Part shown: positions 17,383 through 26,134 of the stretch, piece by piece
How positions within the stretch are numbered: position 1 is the stretch's first letter
How the letters are laid out: each line of letters starts with the position of its first letter
NCBI RefSeq assembly: GCF_000466685.1
Contig: NZ_ANNG01000016.1
Location: forward strand, 1-53,453
Origin: Campylobacter concisus UNSWCS
GTDB lineage: Bacteria > Campylobacterota > Campylobacteria > Campylobacterales > Campylobacteraceae
DNA length: 53,453 bases
Reading direction: 5' to 3'
Translations under genes and position numbers: made by a program
The notes under the pieces: generated by a model
The model's input: the letters and a program-made list of their open reading frames with translations, nothing else
The model's database searches: none
Told to the model about the DNA's origin: nothing

Positions 17383-19560
17383 TTAATCCTTAAGCTTCAA
17401 ATATCTAAGTCTAAGCGCATTTAGCACGACAGTGACCGAGCTTAAGCACATCGCCATAGAGCCATAAACTGGGCTTAGAAGCAGTCCAAATACCGGATAT
17501 AGCACGCCAGCGGCCACTGGTATGCAAATGGCGTTATACATAAATGCCCAAAACAAATTCTCTTTTATGTTAGCAATAGTCGCATTTGCAAGCTTTACAA
17601 GCCCGCTAACGCCGCGCAGATCGTTTTTAACGAGCACGATATCACCAGCGCCTTTAGCGATGTCTGAGCCTGAGTTCATAGCGATGCCAACACTTGCTTC
17701 TTTAAGCGATGGTGAGTCGTTTATGCCGTCCCCTACAAAGATCACGCCACCTCGGCTCATGAGCTCTTTTACCTTGTTAAATTTATCCTCAGGCAGCATA
17801 TTTGCATAATATTCGCTCACATTTAGCTTGCTAGCGATATTTGCCACTACTTTTTTATCATCACCTGAGAGGATCACGCTTTGTAAATTTAGCCTTGAAA
17901 GCTCGTTTATAACGTCATTTGCTTCATTTTTTAGCTCATCACTTAGCGTTAAAAAGCCGCTAAATTTTTGATTTAGCGCACAAAGTATGACGCCGCTTCC
18001 ATCATTTGCAGCCTCTTTTATTGCTTCACTATCTGCTTCATTTAGCAAGATATCGTTTGCTGCGAGCAGCTTTTCGTTACCTATTATTATCTTGTTACTC
18101 TCGTCTTCATAGACAATGCCTTGACCAACTACGTTTTGAAATTTGCCATTTAGCTTTTGTAAATTTATGTAATTTTGTTTTGCGTATCTTACGATCGCTT
18201 TTGAGATCGGATGCTCGCTTAAATTTTCAGCAGATGCCACTAGCTCTAGCTCTTTTTCGCTCAAATTTGAACTTTTGACGCTAATTAGCCCCTTACTTAG
18301 CGTGCCAGTTTTGTCAAATGCTACAAATTTAGCATCTTTTATAAGCTCCAAAACCTCTGGATTTTTCACCAAAATCCCAGCTTTTGCACCACGCGAGAGG
18401 GAGCTTACGATTGCTATTGGCGTGGCAAGTCCTAGTGCGCATGGGCATGAGATGATAAGCACGCAGATCGCGCTAGAGATCGCATAGGCGAAATTTCCAC
18501 CAAAAATTATCCATATAAAAAATGTAAGAACTGAGATCGCCACGACGCTTGGCACAAAGATGTTTGCTATCTTGTCAGCCAGCCGTCCGATAGGCATCTT
18601 TTTAGAGCTAGCGTCGCTTAACAAGCTTAAAATTTGAGATAGCAAGCTTTCAAAAGAACTCTTTGTTACCTTGACGCTTATATAGCCATTTGTGTTTAGA
18701 GTGCCGGCAAATACGCTATCTCCCACCTCTTTATAAACTGGCAAGCTCTCTCCTGTAAGCATAGAAGCATCTATCTCAGCGCCACCTTGAACTATCACGC
18801 CATCACTTGGGATGTTGTAGCCATTTTTTACGATGACGATGTCGCCTACTTTTAGCTCATTTACATTTACCTCTTTGCTCTGTCCATCTGGCATGACCAA
18901 AAAGGCGGTCTTTGGTGAAATTTTAAGTAGCGTCTTTAGGTAGTCGCCTGCCTTTGCCTTTGAGCGCTCTTCAAGATACTTGCCAAGCAAAACAAAGGCT
19001 ATTATCATCGCTGCGCCCGAGACATAGACGTTTTTTAGATCATCTGGGATGAAATCTGAAAAGATCACAACAAAAAGCGAGTATAAAAACGCACTGCCGC
19101 TTCCAAGAGCTACAAGCACGTTCATATCGTAGTTTTTGTTTTTAACAGCCTCTATGGCGTGAGCAAAGAAGTCTTTGCCACTAAAAGCTAGCACCAAAAA
19201 CGCTAAAACTAGCATGAGTAAATTTACTAGCAAGTTATGAGGCGCGAACATCTCAAGCGCCATTATCACGATGCTTGTGATAAATGCAAATATAAATTTA
19301 TTTCTTATCGAGGTTATATGCTCGTCTCTTTTGGCTTCAAATTCATCAATATTTGTCGCCACAAAGTAGCCAAGCTTCTTTATCTTTTGCTCTAAAACTT
19401 CACGCACGCTAGCGTCTTTTAGGACAAACTCACCGCTTGCGTTTGCAAAATTTACATTTGCTTCAAGCACCCCATCTATCTTTTTGGAAACTTTCTCGAT
19501 AGCGTTTGAGCAATTTACGCAGCTCATTCCCGCTATATTTAGCTTGACTTTTAAAGGCAT
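17383..19560 (-). CDS. copA: Cu(+)-exporting P1B-type ATPase
   Basis: This copper-export ATPase (725 aa) pumps Cu(+) out of the cytoplasm. One N-terminal heavy-metal domain carries MSCVNC (Cys14, Cys17). The transport site has the membrane motif CPC (Cys372, Cys374), YN in the seventh helix (MYNAICIP) and MxxSS in the eighth (MCLSS). Together these define the Cu(+) class. Phosphorylation motif DKTGT is at Asp416, TGE at 269-271, the HP locus at 450, and GDGINDSP is intact. It follows copZ at a one-base gap and is followed by the TorD-like gene. Confidence 0.97.
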   Translation of the reverse strand: MPLKVKLNIAGMSCVNCSNAIEKVSKKIDGVLEANVNFANASGEFVLKDASVREVLEQKIKKLGYFVATNIDEFEAKRDEHITSIRNKFIFAFITSIVIMALEMFAPHNLLVNLLMLVLAFLVLAFSGKDFFAHAIEAVKNKNYDMNVLVALGSGSAFLYSLFVVIFSDFIPDDLKNVYVSGAAMIIAFVLLGKYLEERSKAKAGDYLKTLLKISPKTAFLVMPDGQSKEVNVNELKVGDIVIVKNGYNIPSDGVIVQGGAEIDASMLTGESLPVYKEVGDSVFAGTLNTNGYISVKVTKSSFESLLSQILSLLSDASSKKMPIGRLADKIANIFVPSVVAISVLTFFIWIIFGGNFAYAISSAICVLIISCPCALGLATPIAIVSSLSRGAKAGILVKNPEVLELIKDAKFVAFDKTGTLSKGLISVKSSNLSEKELELVASAENLSEHPISKAIVRYAKQNYINLQKLNGKFQNVVGQGIVYEDESNKIIIGNEKLLAANDILLNEADSEAIKEAANDGSGVILCALNQKFSGFLTLSDELKNEANDVINELSRLNLQSVILSGDDKKVVANIASKLNVSEYYANMLPEDKFNKVKELMSRGGVIFVGDGINDSPSLKEASVGIAMNSGSDIAKGAGDIVLVKNDLRGVSGLVKLANATIANIKENLFWAFMYNAICIPVAAGVLYPVFGLLLSPVYGSMAMCLSSVTVVLNALRLRYLKLKD

Positions 19561-19561
19561 A

Positions 19562-19765
19562 TCAAAGCTCCTTTATAACGTCAAATCCCAGATCAGCCAT
19601 TTCTGATTTAAATTTCTCTACATCGCCATCTTTTATATCAAGGCTTACTTGCCTTGGCACCTTGCTAAGATCGACTTTTATCTCGCCAAAGTCATCCTCA
19701 AGTGCGTTTTTTATGGTATTTGCGCAGTTTTGGCAATGCACATTATTTACCTCAAATGTTTTCAT
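19562..19765 (-). CDS. copZ: Copper chaperone, CopZ-like
   Basis: This 67-residue heavy-metal-associated domain carries the metal pair Cys11 and Cys14 (HCQNC). The fold is complete: a short beta-alpha-beta start, a second beta-alpha unit (SLDIKDGDVEKFKSEMADLGF) and a final strand. It probably carries Cu(+) to CopA, whose gene follows at once. The His just before the first Cys is less usual than Met (MxCxxC). The upstream acetyltransferase overlaps its start by four bases. Confidence 0.92.
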   Translation of the reverse strand: MKTFEVNNVHCQNCANTIKNALEDDFGEIKVDLSKVPRQVSLDIKDGDVEKFKSEMADLGFDVIKEL

Positions 19766-20316
19766 ATTATCTCCTTTATCATGTGGTCGTATTCGTGTAA
19801 ATTTATGATCTTTTTGGTGTTAAATTTAAAGCCAAGGCTCTCGTAAAATTTACGAACTTTTGGCTTATTTACATCAACTATCAACGAGACTTTTTTATGT
19901 CCTAGTTCTTTTGCTTTGGCAAATGAGTGCAAGATAAGCTCTTTTGCAAGCCCTTGACCTCTAAATTTCTCATCCACAGCGATGCTATCTATATAAAACT
20001 CATCATCAAAGCACTCTTTTTCTATCTGGGCATCTTTGCCAAGAGCCTTTAGATGCTGTGAAATTTCTCTATCAAGCTGCCATGCGTCGCCGCCAAAGTA
20101 AGCACACATCGCAGCGATGATCACGTCGTCGCATTTATAGACATAAACATTTTTATAGCTAAGTCTGTTTGTCTCGCTTTTAAAAAATTTCTCTAAAATT
20201 TCGTCGCTTCTTACAGGATCGTCGTAGCCACTTAGCTTGTAGGCGATATCCTCCATCGCTAAATTTAGTAGTTTTATGCAGATTTTTGCATCTTGTTTTT
20301 GAGCATTTTTTATCAT
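19762..20316 (-). CDS. GNAT-family N-acetyltransferase
   Basis: This 184-aa GNAT protein has the acetyl-CoA binding motif A in FRGQGLAKEL (the RxxGxG/A pattern) preceded by YIDSIAVDEKF. The C-terminus (DVNKPKVRKFYESLGFKF) is the standard motif B region. The substrate is unknown. Its stop overlaps the copZ start by four bases, so it is the first gene of the copper operon. Whether it acts in metal tolerance is not known; the N-terminus (about 1-75) is variable. Confidence 0.88.
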   Translation of the reverse strand: MIKNAQKQDAKICIKLLNLAMEDIAYKLSGYDDPVRSDEILEKFFKSETNRLSYKNVYVYKCDDVIIAAMCAYFGGDAWQLDREISQHLKALGKDAQIEKECFDDEFYIDSIAVDEKFRGQGLAKELILHSFAKAKELGHKKVSLIVDVNKPKVRKFYESLGFKFNTKKIINLHEYDHMIKEII

Positions 20317-20435
20317 GAGTATGATTATATGCCTTTAGCTTAAATTTTTACCAAATATTATTTTCAAATTTGCAAATTATGCACTTTAGCAGGCAAACTA
20401 AAAATGTTTTAAAAAAGTATAAAATTTTTTTAGTT

Positions 20436-20441
20436 ATAATC
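20436..20441 (+). promoter_or_regulatory. Probable -10 box for yebC
   Basis: TATAAT about 27 bases before the ATG at 20468; AAGGA at about 20459-20463 serves as ribosome-binding site. Confidence 0.5.
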
Positions 20442-20467
20442 CGTAAAAAATTTATTTAAGGATATTT

Positions 20468-21175
20468 ATGGGACGAGCATTTGAGTACCGAAGAGCAGCA
20501 AAAGAAGCTAGATGGGATAAGATGAGCAAGGTATTTCCAAAACTTGCAAAGGCTATAACAGTAGCGGCAAAAGATGGCGGATGTGATCCAGATATGAACC
20601 CAAAACTTCGTGCAGCCATCGCAGCAGCAAAGGCTGAAAATATGCCAAAAGATAACATTGATGCGGCTATAAAAAGAGCAAATGGCAAAGATAGCGCAGA
20701 TATCAAGACTATCTTTTATGACGGCAAAGCAGCTCACGGCGTGCAAATAATCGTCGAGTGCGCTACTGACAACCCAACAAGAACAGTTGCAAATGTAAAA
20801 GCGATATTTAGCAAAAATGGCGGAGAAATTTTGCCAAGTGGCAGCCTTAGCTTTATGTTTACAAGAAAGAGCGTTTTTGAGCTTGAAAAACCAAGCGCAG
20901 ATATCGAAGAGATCGAGCTTGAGCTGATTGATTATGGTCTAAGTGACATCGAAGAAGATGAAAACGCACTATTTGTTTATGGTGATTACGCAAATTTTGG
21001 CACACTGCATGAAGGGATAGAGAAGTTAAATTTAGTAGTTAAAAAAGCTTCACTTCAGTACTTGCCAAATCAAACCGTGAGCCTAGATGAAGAGCAAATG
21101 CTTGAGATTGAAAGGCTTCTTGACAAGCTAGAAGACGACGATGATGTCCAAGCAGTTTATACAAATATCGAGTAA
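20468..21175 (+). CDS. YebC/PmpR family protein
   Basis: This is a full-length (235 aa) YebC-family protein, starting [18 protein letters not shown] instead of the usual GHSKWANIKHRK, a variant of the same site. The three-domain fold is retained, with the [17 protein letters not shown] helix of the family and the C-terminal [10 protein letters not shown] segment. YebC proteins act as transcription regulators (PmpR) or as helpers of proline-rich translation, depending on lineage. It is the first gene of a pair with the peptidyl-prolyl isomerase, which begins 11 bases after its stop. Confidence 0.93.
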   Translation: MGRAFEYRRAAKEARWDKMSKVFPKLAKAITVAAKDGGCDPDMNPKLRAAIAAAKAENMPKDNIDAAIKRANGKDSADIKTIFYDGKAAHGVQIIVECATDNPTRTVANVKAIFSKNGGEILPSGSLSFMFTRKSVFELEKPSADIEEIELELIDYGLSDIEEDENALFVYGDYANFGTLHEGIEKLNLVVKKASLQYLPNQTVSLDEEQMLEIERLLDKLEDDDDVQAVYTNIE

Positions 21176-21186
21176 AAAGGAGCAAC

Positions 21187-21681
21187 ATGCGTTTTGATGA
21201 GTTAAAAGTTTATGATATAAATTTAGACGAGCTAAAAAAAGATAAATTTGCGGTTTTAAAGACAGAAAAAGGTGAGATAGGACTTGAGCTTTTTGCCGAG
21301 GATGCACCGCAAGCTGTTGCAAATTTTGTCCATTTGATAAAGTCAGGCTTTTATAATGGCCTAAATTTTCACAGAGTTATACCAAATTTCGTCATCCAAG
21401 GTGGTTGCCCAAATGGCACAGGCACAGGCGGTCCTGGCTGGAGGATAAAATGCGAATGCGATAATCAAAAGGTAAAGCACGAGCGTGGCAGCCTTAGCAT
21501 GGCTCACGCAGGTCGCGACACTGGCGGATCACAGTTTTTCATCTGCCACAGCAAGCAACCTCATCTTGACGGCGTGCATACAGTCTTTGGAAAGTGCGCT
21601 GACGATGAGAGCTTAAAGGTGCTTGACGCTATCAGGCAAGGCGACAAGATCCTCTCAGCAGAGATCAAGCAGAGCCTATAA
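21187..21681 (+). CDS. Cyclophilin-type peptidyl-prolyl isomerase
   Basis: This 164-aa cyclophilin domain has no signal peptide, so it is cytoplasmic. Conserved catalytic elements include [13 protein letters not shown], the active Arg and Phe in that stretch, GGSQFFICH, and the [11 protein letters not shown] loop. It catalyses cis-trans isomerisation of prolyl bonds. It follows yebC with 11 bases between them and a clear AAAAGGAG site. Next to it, dctA starts 11 bases after its stop. Confidence 0.95.
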   Translation: MRFDELKVYDINLDELKKDKFAVLKTEKGEIGLELFAEDAPQAVANFVHLIKSGFYNGLNFHRVIPNFVIQGGCPNGTGTGGPGWRIKCECDNQKVKHERGSLSMAHAGRDTGGSQFFICHSKQPHLDGVHTVFGKCADDESLKVLDAIRQGDKILSAEIKQSL

Positions 21682-21692
21682 AAGGGGAATTT

Positions 21693-23048
21693 ATGGAGAG
21701 TGCAAAAACGCAAAAAAGTCTCTTTGTGAGGCTATTTACCAATCTCGCCATTTGGGTTGTGATAGGTATAGTTGGCGGTGTTATCGTCGGTATGGTCGCA
21801 CCTGAGCTTGGCATAGCGAGCAAGCCAGGCATTGATTATTTTATAAAAGCCCTTAAAATTTTAATCGGCCCTATCATCTTTTTAACAATCGTCTCAGGCA
21901 TCGTCGGACTTGAGAGCTTAAAAGATCTTGGCACCATCGGACTTAAGGCATTTATCTACTTTGAGATAGTTAGCACGCTCGCTCTTGCTGTTGGTATCAT
22001 CTTTGGCGAGACACTTCGTCCAGGACACGGCATGAACCTTGACTACACTCAGCTTGACGCCTCAAGTGTGGCTAAATTTACATCTCAAGCTGGAAATATG
22101 GACGCAAATAGCGGCTTTTTAGCACACACGCTTCATCTTTTAAGAGGCGCTGTGCCAGTAGATGACATCTTCCCTTACGTGCATATACTTGATCCATTTA
22201 TAAAGTCAAACACACTTCAAGTGCTTTTCATGGCGATAGTCGTTGCCATCGTGCTTTCACTACTTGCTCATGATAAAAAGCAAGCTTGTCTAAAACCGCT
22301 TGAATTTATCCAGCACTACGTCTTAAAATTACTTACTTGGCTTATGCTATTTAGCCCAGTGGCTGCCTTTTCGGCGATGGCTTATTTGATCGGTAAATTT
22401 GGCATCGGAACGCTTCTTGGTATGATGGAGCTTCTTGTTGTTATGGCACTTGCAAGCTGCTTTTTCATCTTTGTCGTGCTTGGCGTCATTTGCTACTTTG
22501 CCAAGGTCAATGTTTTTAAATTTATGCGCTTTATCTCAAAAGAGGTCTTGGTCGTTTTTGCGACAAGCTCGAGCGAGACAGCCCTTGCGCCACTTATGCA
22601 AAAGCTAGAAGCAGCTGGCATAAATAGAGGCGCAGTTGGCCTTATCATCCCAACTGGCTACTCATTTAACCTTGACTGCACCAACATCTACCTAAGCCTA
22701 AGCGTTATCTTTTTAGCTCAAGCATTTAATATCCCGCTAAGTTTTGAGCATCTAATAAGCATACTAATCGTGCTAATGATCACAAGTAAAGGCGCGGTTG
22801 GCGTTACAGGATCTGGCTTTGTCGTCCTTGCTGGCACACTAAGCGCACTTCCAAGCACTGGCATACCAGTCGTCACCGTAGCTGTGCTACTTGGCGTTGA
22901 TAAATTTATGTCAGAGATGCGTGCTGTTGGTAACCTTTGCGGTAATGCCGTTGGCTGCATGATCGTATCTATCTGGGACAAAAAGGTCGATATGGAGAAA
23001 TTTAGATACGCGCTAGATCATCCGGACGAATTTCACTTCCACTCATAA
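21693..23048 (+). CDS. dctA: C4-dicarboxylate/aspartate:cation symporter
   Basis: This 451-residue transporter of the dicarboxylate/amino acid:cation symporter family probably imports succinate, fumarate, malate or aspartate. The re-entrant loop serine motif SSSETALAPL, the NLDCTNIYLSL unwound helix (usually NLDGT) and the TGSGFVVLAGTL loop are present, and about eight membrane segments can be drawn. The match to E. coli DctA in these stretches is close. The Gly-to-Cys change in NLDGT is unusual and may shift specificity. A terminator at 23060-23078 ends the unit. Confidence 0.87.
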   Translation: MESAKTQKSLFVRLFTNLAIWVVIGIVGGVIVGMVAPELGIASKPGIDYFIKALKILIGPIIFLTIVSGIVGLESLKDLGTIGLKAFIYFEIVSTLALAVGIIFGETLRPGHGMNLDYTQLDASSVAKFTSQAGNMDANSGFLAHTLHLLRGAVPVDDIFPYVHILDPFIKSNTLQVLFMAIVVAIVLSLLAHDKKQACLKPLEFIQHYVLKLLTWLMLFSPVAAFSAMAYLIGKFGIGTLLGMMELLVVMALASCFFIFVVLGVICYFAKVNVFKFMRFISKEVLVVFATSSSETALAPLMQKLEAAGINRGAVGLIIPTGYSFNLDCTNIYLSLSVIFLAQAFNIPLSFEHLISILIVLMITSKGAVGVTGSGFVVLAGTLSALPSTGIPVVTVAVLLGVDKFMSEMRAVGNLCGNAVGCMIVSIWDKKVDMEKFRYALDHPDEFHFHS

Positions 23049-23059
23049 TAGAATTTTTT

Positions 23060-23078
23060 AAGGGGCAAATCGCCCCTT
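23060..23078 (+). terminator. Rho-independent terminator after dctA
   Basis: AAGGGGC (23060-23066) pairs with GCCCCTT (23072-23078), followed by TTTTTA. It is located 11 bases after the dctA stop. Confidence 0.85.
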
Positions 23079-23180
23079 TTTATCTTAAAATTTACTTCAA
23101 AACTTAAAGTGCTTATCCCCTATTTTTACAATACCAAATGAAAATTTAGAAATTTTATTTTTAAATATAGAAACTAATAT

Positions 23181-23186
23181 TATAAT
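23181..23186 (+). promoter_or_regulatory. Probable -10 box for the racemase gene
   Basis: TATAAT 33 bases before the ATG at 23214, with the strong ribosome-binding site GGAGGA at 23205-23210. Confidence 0.5.
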
Positions 23187-23213
23187 TATTGAAAATTTTA
23201 ATTTGGAGGAGTT

Positions 23214-23906
23214 ATGAAGACATTAGGCATCATAGGCGGCATGGGACCACTTGCCACGGCTGATTTATACAAGAAGATCATCGATATAACCCCAGCAACT
23301 TGCGATCAAGAGCACCTACACATCGTTATCGACTCATACGCTCAGATAGAAGATAGGACAAAATTTATCATGGGTGAGGGAGAAAGCCCGCTTCCAAAGC
23401 TAATTCAAAGTGCTAAACTTTTAAAAAATGCAGGATGCGAGGCGATGCTAATGGCTTGTAATACAGCTCACTACTTTGCCCCAAGCATCGAAAAAGAGGC
23501 TGGAGTGAAAATTTTGCACATTGCAAAAGTTACAGTAGATGCCTTGCAAAAAAAATATCCGCACGCTAAAAATATCGCTGTCATCGCAACAAGTGGCACA
23601 AAAAAGGCTGGCGTTTATGATCAAATTTTAAAAGAGCGCGGGCTAAAAAGCGTGGATTTTAGCAAAGAGACGCAAGATGTCATCATGGAGTGCATCTACA
23701 AAGGTGTCAAAGCTGGTAAGCTAGAAGAGTATGTGCCGGTATTTTATGAAGTGCTTTCAAACATTGAAGCTGACGTTTATATCGCAGGCTGCACCGAGAT
23801 ACCGATGTTTTTGCCATTTATCAGTAGCGAGTATAAATTTATAGATGCGACATTTGAGCTAGCAAAAGCTGGCGTAGAATTTGGACTAGAAAAGAGAGTA
23901 TTTTGA
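23214..23906 (+). CDS. Aspartate/glutamate racemase family protein
   Basis: This 230-aa PLP-independent racemase has both catalytic cysteines: Cys82 in ACNTAHY and Cys193 in AGCTEIP. The start MKTLGIIGGMGPLAT is typical of aspartate racemases. It likely interconverts L- and D-aspartate (or glutamate), for cell-wall precursors or for use of D-amino acids as food. The cell-wall enzyme MurI differs in these motifs, so a catabolic role is favoured. Its neighbour dctA can import aspartate. It has its own promoter and terminator. Confidence 0.9.
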   Translation: MKTLGIIGGMGPLATADLYKKIIDITPATCDQEHLHIVIDSYAQIEDRTKFIMGEGESPLPKLIQSAKLLKNAGCEAMLMACNTAHYFAPSIEKEAGVKILHIAKVTVDALQKKYPHAKNIAVIATSGTKKAGVYDQILKERGLKSVDFSKETQDVIMECIYKGVKAGKLEEYVPVFYEVLSNIEADVYIAGCTEIPMFLPFISSEYKFIDATFELAKAGVEFGLEKRVF

Positions 23907-23908
23907 TT

Positions 23909-23936
23909 AAATTTAGCCAGATACCTGGCTAAATTT
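23909..23936 (+). terminator. Hairpin terminator after the racemase gene
   Basis: A perfect 12-bp inverted repeat AAATTTAGCCAG / CTGGCTAAATTT with a four-base loop sits two bases after the stop. The AT-rich arm end can serve as the run-off tract. Confidence 0.75.
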
Positions 23937-24008
23937 ACATTTTAACTACAAAAATCCTACAACTTATACTAAATACAACAGCGACTTTTATAGTAGAAAT
24001 TTGATATC

Positions 24009-24325
24009 AAATTTAGCTGGAGTGTTCTGGCTAAATTTTAGCTCTAACTACAAAGATCGTTTGTATTAAATTTTTTGATATCTGATGGGTGATTTTTAGA
24101 GCTTAATAAGTGTGGTTTTATAGCGAGAAGCTTTAGAAAGTCTAGTGAAATAGATTATTTTGCATTAAATTTAACTGGTGCATTTTGGCTAAATTTTAGC
24201 TCTAGCTACAAAGGACCACTTGTATTAAAATTTCTGATGTCAGGCGATTAAATTTTTCAGGCTTATAAAGAGTAATTTTTTTGATGAAAAAGTTTTAGAA
24301 AGTCTCGTTAAATTTGACCGAGCTA
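24009..24325. repeat. Degenerate tandem repeat, about 160-bp unit, two copies
   Basis: Two diverged copies are visible at about 24009-24166 and 24167-24325. Both contain TTAGCTGG/TTAACTGG, TTTTGGCTAAATTTTAGCTCT (first copy TTCTGG), ACTACAAAG/GCTACAAAG, TTGTATTAAA and TTAGAAAGTCT in the same order with a spacing of 158-162 bases. No protein frame is conserved. Confidence 0.6.
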
Positions 24326-24421
24326 TTTTGCAAAATGTTTTAAATTTTATATTAGAAATTTGAAAAAGAGCTATATTTTATAGCTCTAAAATTTTTACTA
24401 TTTGATAGTTTAAATTTAAAA

Positions 24422-24449
24422 AGCCTTGCAGGCAAGTTCCCGCAAGGCT
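24422..24449 (-). terminator. Rho-independent terminator of pckA
   Basis: AGCCTTGC (24422-24429) pairs with GCAAGGCT (24442-24449). On the minus strand a T-run follows (TTTTTAAATTT). It lies five bases beyond the pckA stop. Confidence 0.8.
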
Positions 24450-24454
24450 ATAAA

Positions 24455-26032
24455 TTAAGCTGTTGGGCCAGCTTTTGCGTACTCAACGCCCTCTTTTACA
24501 TCTTCATAGCGTTTGAAATTTTCAACAAACATTTTAGCAAGCTTGTCGCGTGAAATATTGTACTCAGCTGGATGTGTCCATGTATTTATTGGATTTAGCA
24601 GTTTTGTCTCTACACCATCAAGCTCTTTTGGGATAGCGAAGTTAAATTTATCAAAATTTTCAAATTCGCATTTTGTGATGCTGCCATCAAGGATCGCATT
24701 TATGCAAGCACGTGTTGCTTTTATGCTCATACGCTTGCCAACGCCGTAAGCACCGCCGCTCCAGCCTGTATTTACAAGATAGACATTAACGCCGTGTTTA
24801 TCGATCTTCTCGCCAAGCAGTTTTGCATAGACGGTTGGGTGAAGTGGCATAAATGGCTCGCCAAAGCAAGCGCTAAAAGTAGCGACTGGCTCGGTGATAC
24901 CGCGCTCTGTGCCAGCAACTTTTGCTGTGTAGCCACTTAAGAAATAATACATCGCCTGCTCTTTTGTTAGCTTTGCAACTGGAGGAAGCACGCCAAAAGC
25001 GTCAGCGCTTAAAAAGATGATATTTTTTGGATGGCCAGCACTTGAGCTTGGCTCGTAGTTGTCGATGTGATAGATCGGATAGCTCACGCGTGTGTTTTCA
25101 GTCTTTGAGCCATCTTTATAATCAACCACGCCGTTTTCGTCAGCCACGACATTTTCAAGTAGTGCATCACGCCTGATCGCTGCGTAAATTTCTGGCTCGC
25201 TGCTTGGATCAAGATTGATACATTTTGCATAGCAGCCACCCTCAAAGTTAAACACCCCATCATCGTCCCAGCCGTGCTCGTCATCGCCTATTAGTTTGCG
25301 TTTTGGATCGGTTGAAAGTGTCGTTTTACCAGTGCCAGATAGGCCGAAAAATAGCGCCGTATCGCCCTTCTCGCCTACGTTTGCAGAGCAGTGCATGCTT
25401 AGCTTGCCCTCAAGTGGCAACCAGTAGTTCATCATAGAAAAAATGCCCTTTTTCATCTCGCCGCCATACCATGTGCCACCGATCACTGCGACATTTTCCT
25501 CGACATTAAAGATGACAAAGACCTCTGAATGTAGCCCATCAGCCTTGTAGTCCTCGTTTTTTGTCTTGCAAGCGTTATATACTACAAAATCAGGCTCAAA
25601 TTTAGCCAGCTCCGCTTCACTTGGGCGGATGAACATATTTTTTACAAAGTGCGCTTGCCACGCTACTTCGGTGACGAAGCGGACTGATTTTTGGCTCTTT
25701 TTGCTAGCTCCACAAAATGCATCTTGGATAAAAATTTCTTTACCACTTAGCTGCTCTTTTGCTTTTTTAAGAAGCTTGTCAAAAAGCTCTTTTGTGATAG
25801 GCTGATTTATCTTGCCCCAAGCGATGTATTTTTGGCTTGGATCTTGCTTGACAAAATACTTATCTTTTGGGCTTCTGCCTGTAAAAATTCCAGTATCAAC
25901 CATAAATGTGCCGTTACTTGAGACTCTGCCCTCATTGTTTGCCTTTTCAAGCTCAAAAAGCTCGTCGTAGCTTAGATTGTGATTTATCTTTTTGATCTCT
26001 TTTAGACCTAGCTCGTCTAGCTTATTTATCAT
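24455..26032 (-). CDS. pckA: Phosphoenolpyruvate carboxykinase (ATP)
   Basis: It converts oxaloacetate and ATP to PEP, CO2 and ADP, the entry to gluconeogenesis in organisms that live on acids. The 525 aa are full length. The P-loop [11 protein letters not shown], the GDDEHGW region, the substrate-binding [10 protein letters not shown] and the [10 protein letters not shown] stretch near the C-terminus are intact. It forms a single-gene unit with a terminator. It is upstream of pycB in C. jejuni too, as I recall. The 101 bases before it hold the promoter. Confidence 0.97.
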   Translation of the reverse strand: MINKLDELGLKEIKKINHNLSYDELFELEKANNEGRVSSNGTFMVDTGIFTGRSPKDKYFVKQDPSQKYIAWGKINQPITKELFDKLLKKAKEQLSGKEIFIQDAFCGASKKSQKSVRFVTEVAWQAHFVKNMFIRPSEAELAKFEPDFVVYNACKTKNEDYKADGLHSEVFVIFNVEENVAVIGGTWYGGEMKKGIFSMMNYWLPLEGKLSMHCSANVGEKGDTALFFGLSGTGKTTLSTDPKRKLIGDDEHGWDDDGVFNFEGGCYAKCINLDPSSEPEIYAAIRRDALLENVVADENGVVDYKDGSKTENTRVSYPIYHIDNYEPSSSAGHPKNIIFLSADAFGVLPPVAKLTKEQAMYYFLSGYTAKVAGTERGITEPVATFSACFGEPFMPLHPTVYAKLLGEKIDKHGVNVYLVNTGWSGGAYGVGKRMSIKATRACINAILDGSITKCEFENFDKFNFAIPKELDGVETKLLNPINTWTHPAEYNISRDKLAKMFVENFKRYEDVKEGVEYAKAGPTA

Positions 26033-26134
26033 GTTGTTTCCTTTTAAATTTTCGTTTCTTTATAAATTTGACCTAAAAGTCATCAAAATGTTAATCAAAT
26101 TTCGCTTAACACTATCTTTTTAAAATGGGCAAAT

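Larger units (their letters stand above)
23907..24454. other. Gene-free region with degenerate tandem repeat
   Basis: No supported gene is seen. A 12-bp hairpin ends the racemase unit (23909-23936). Next come two degenerate copies of a segment of about 160 bases: TGGCTAAATTTTAGCTCT starts at both 24028 and 24186, and TTAGAAAGTCT at both 24133 and 24295. A partial match to the first motif (TGGCTAAATTT) occurs at about 23926. The last part (24422-24449) is the pckA terminator. The region looks like decayed duplicated intergenic DNA. Confidence 0.6.
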
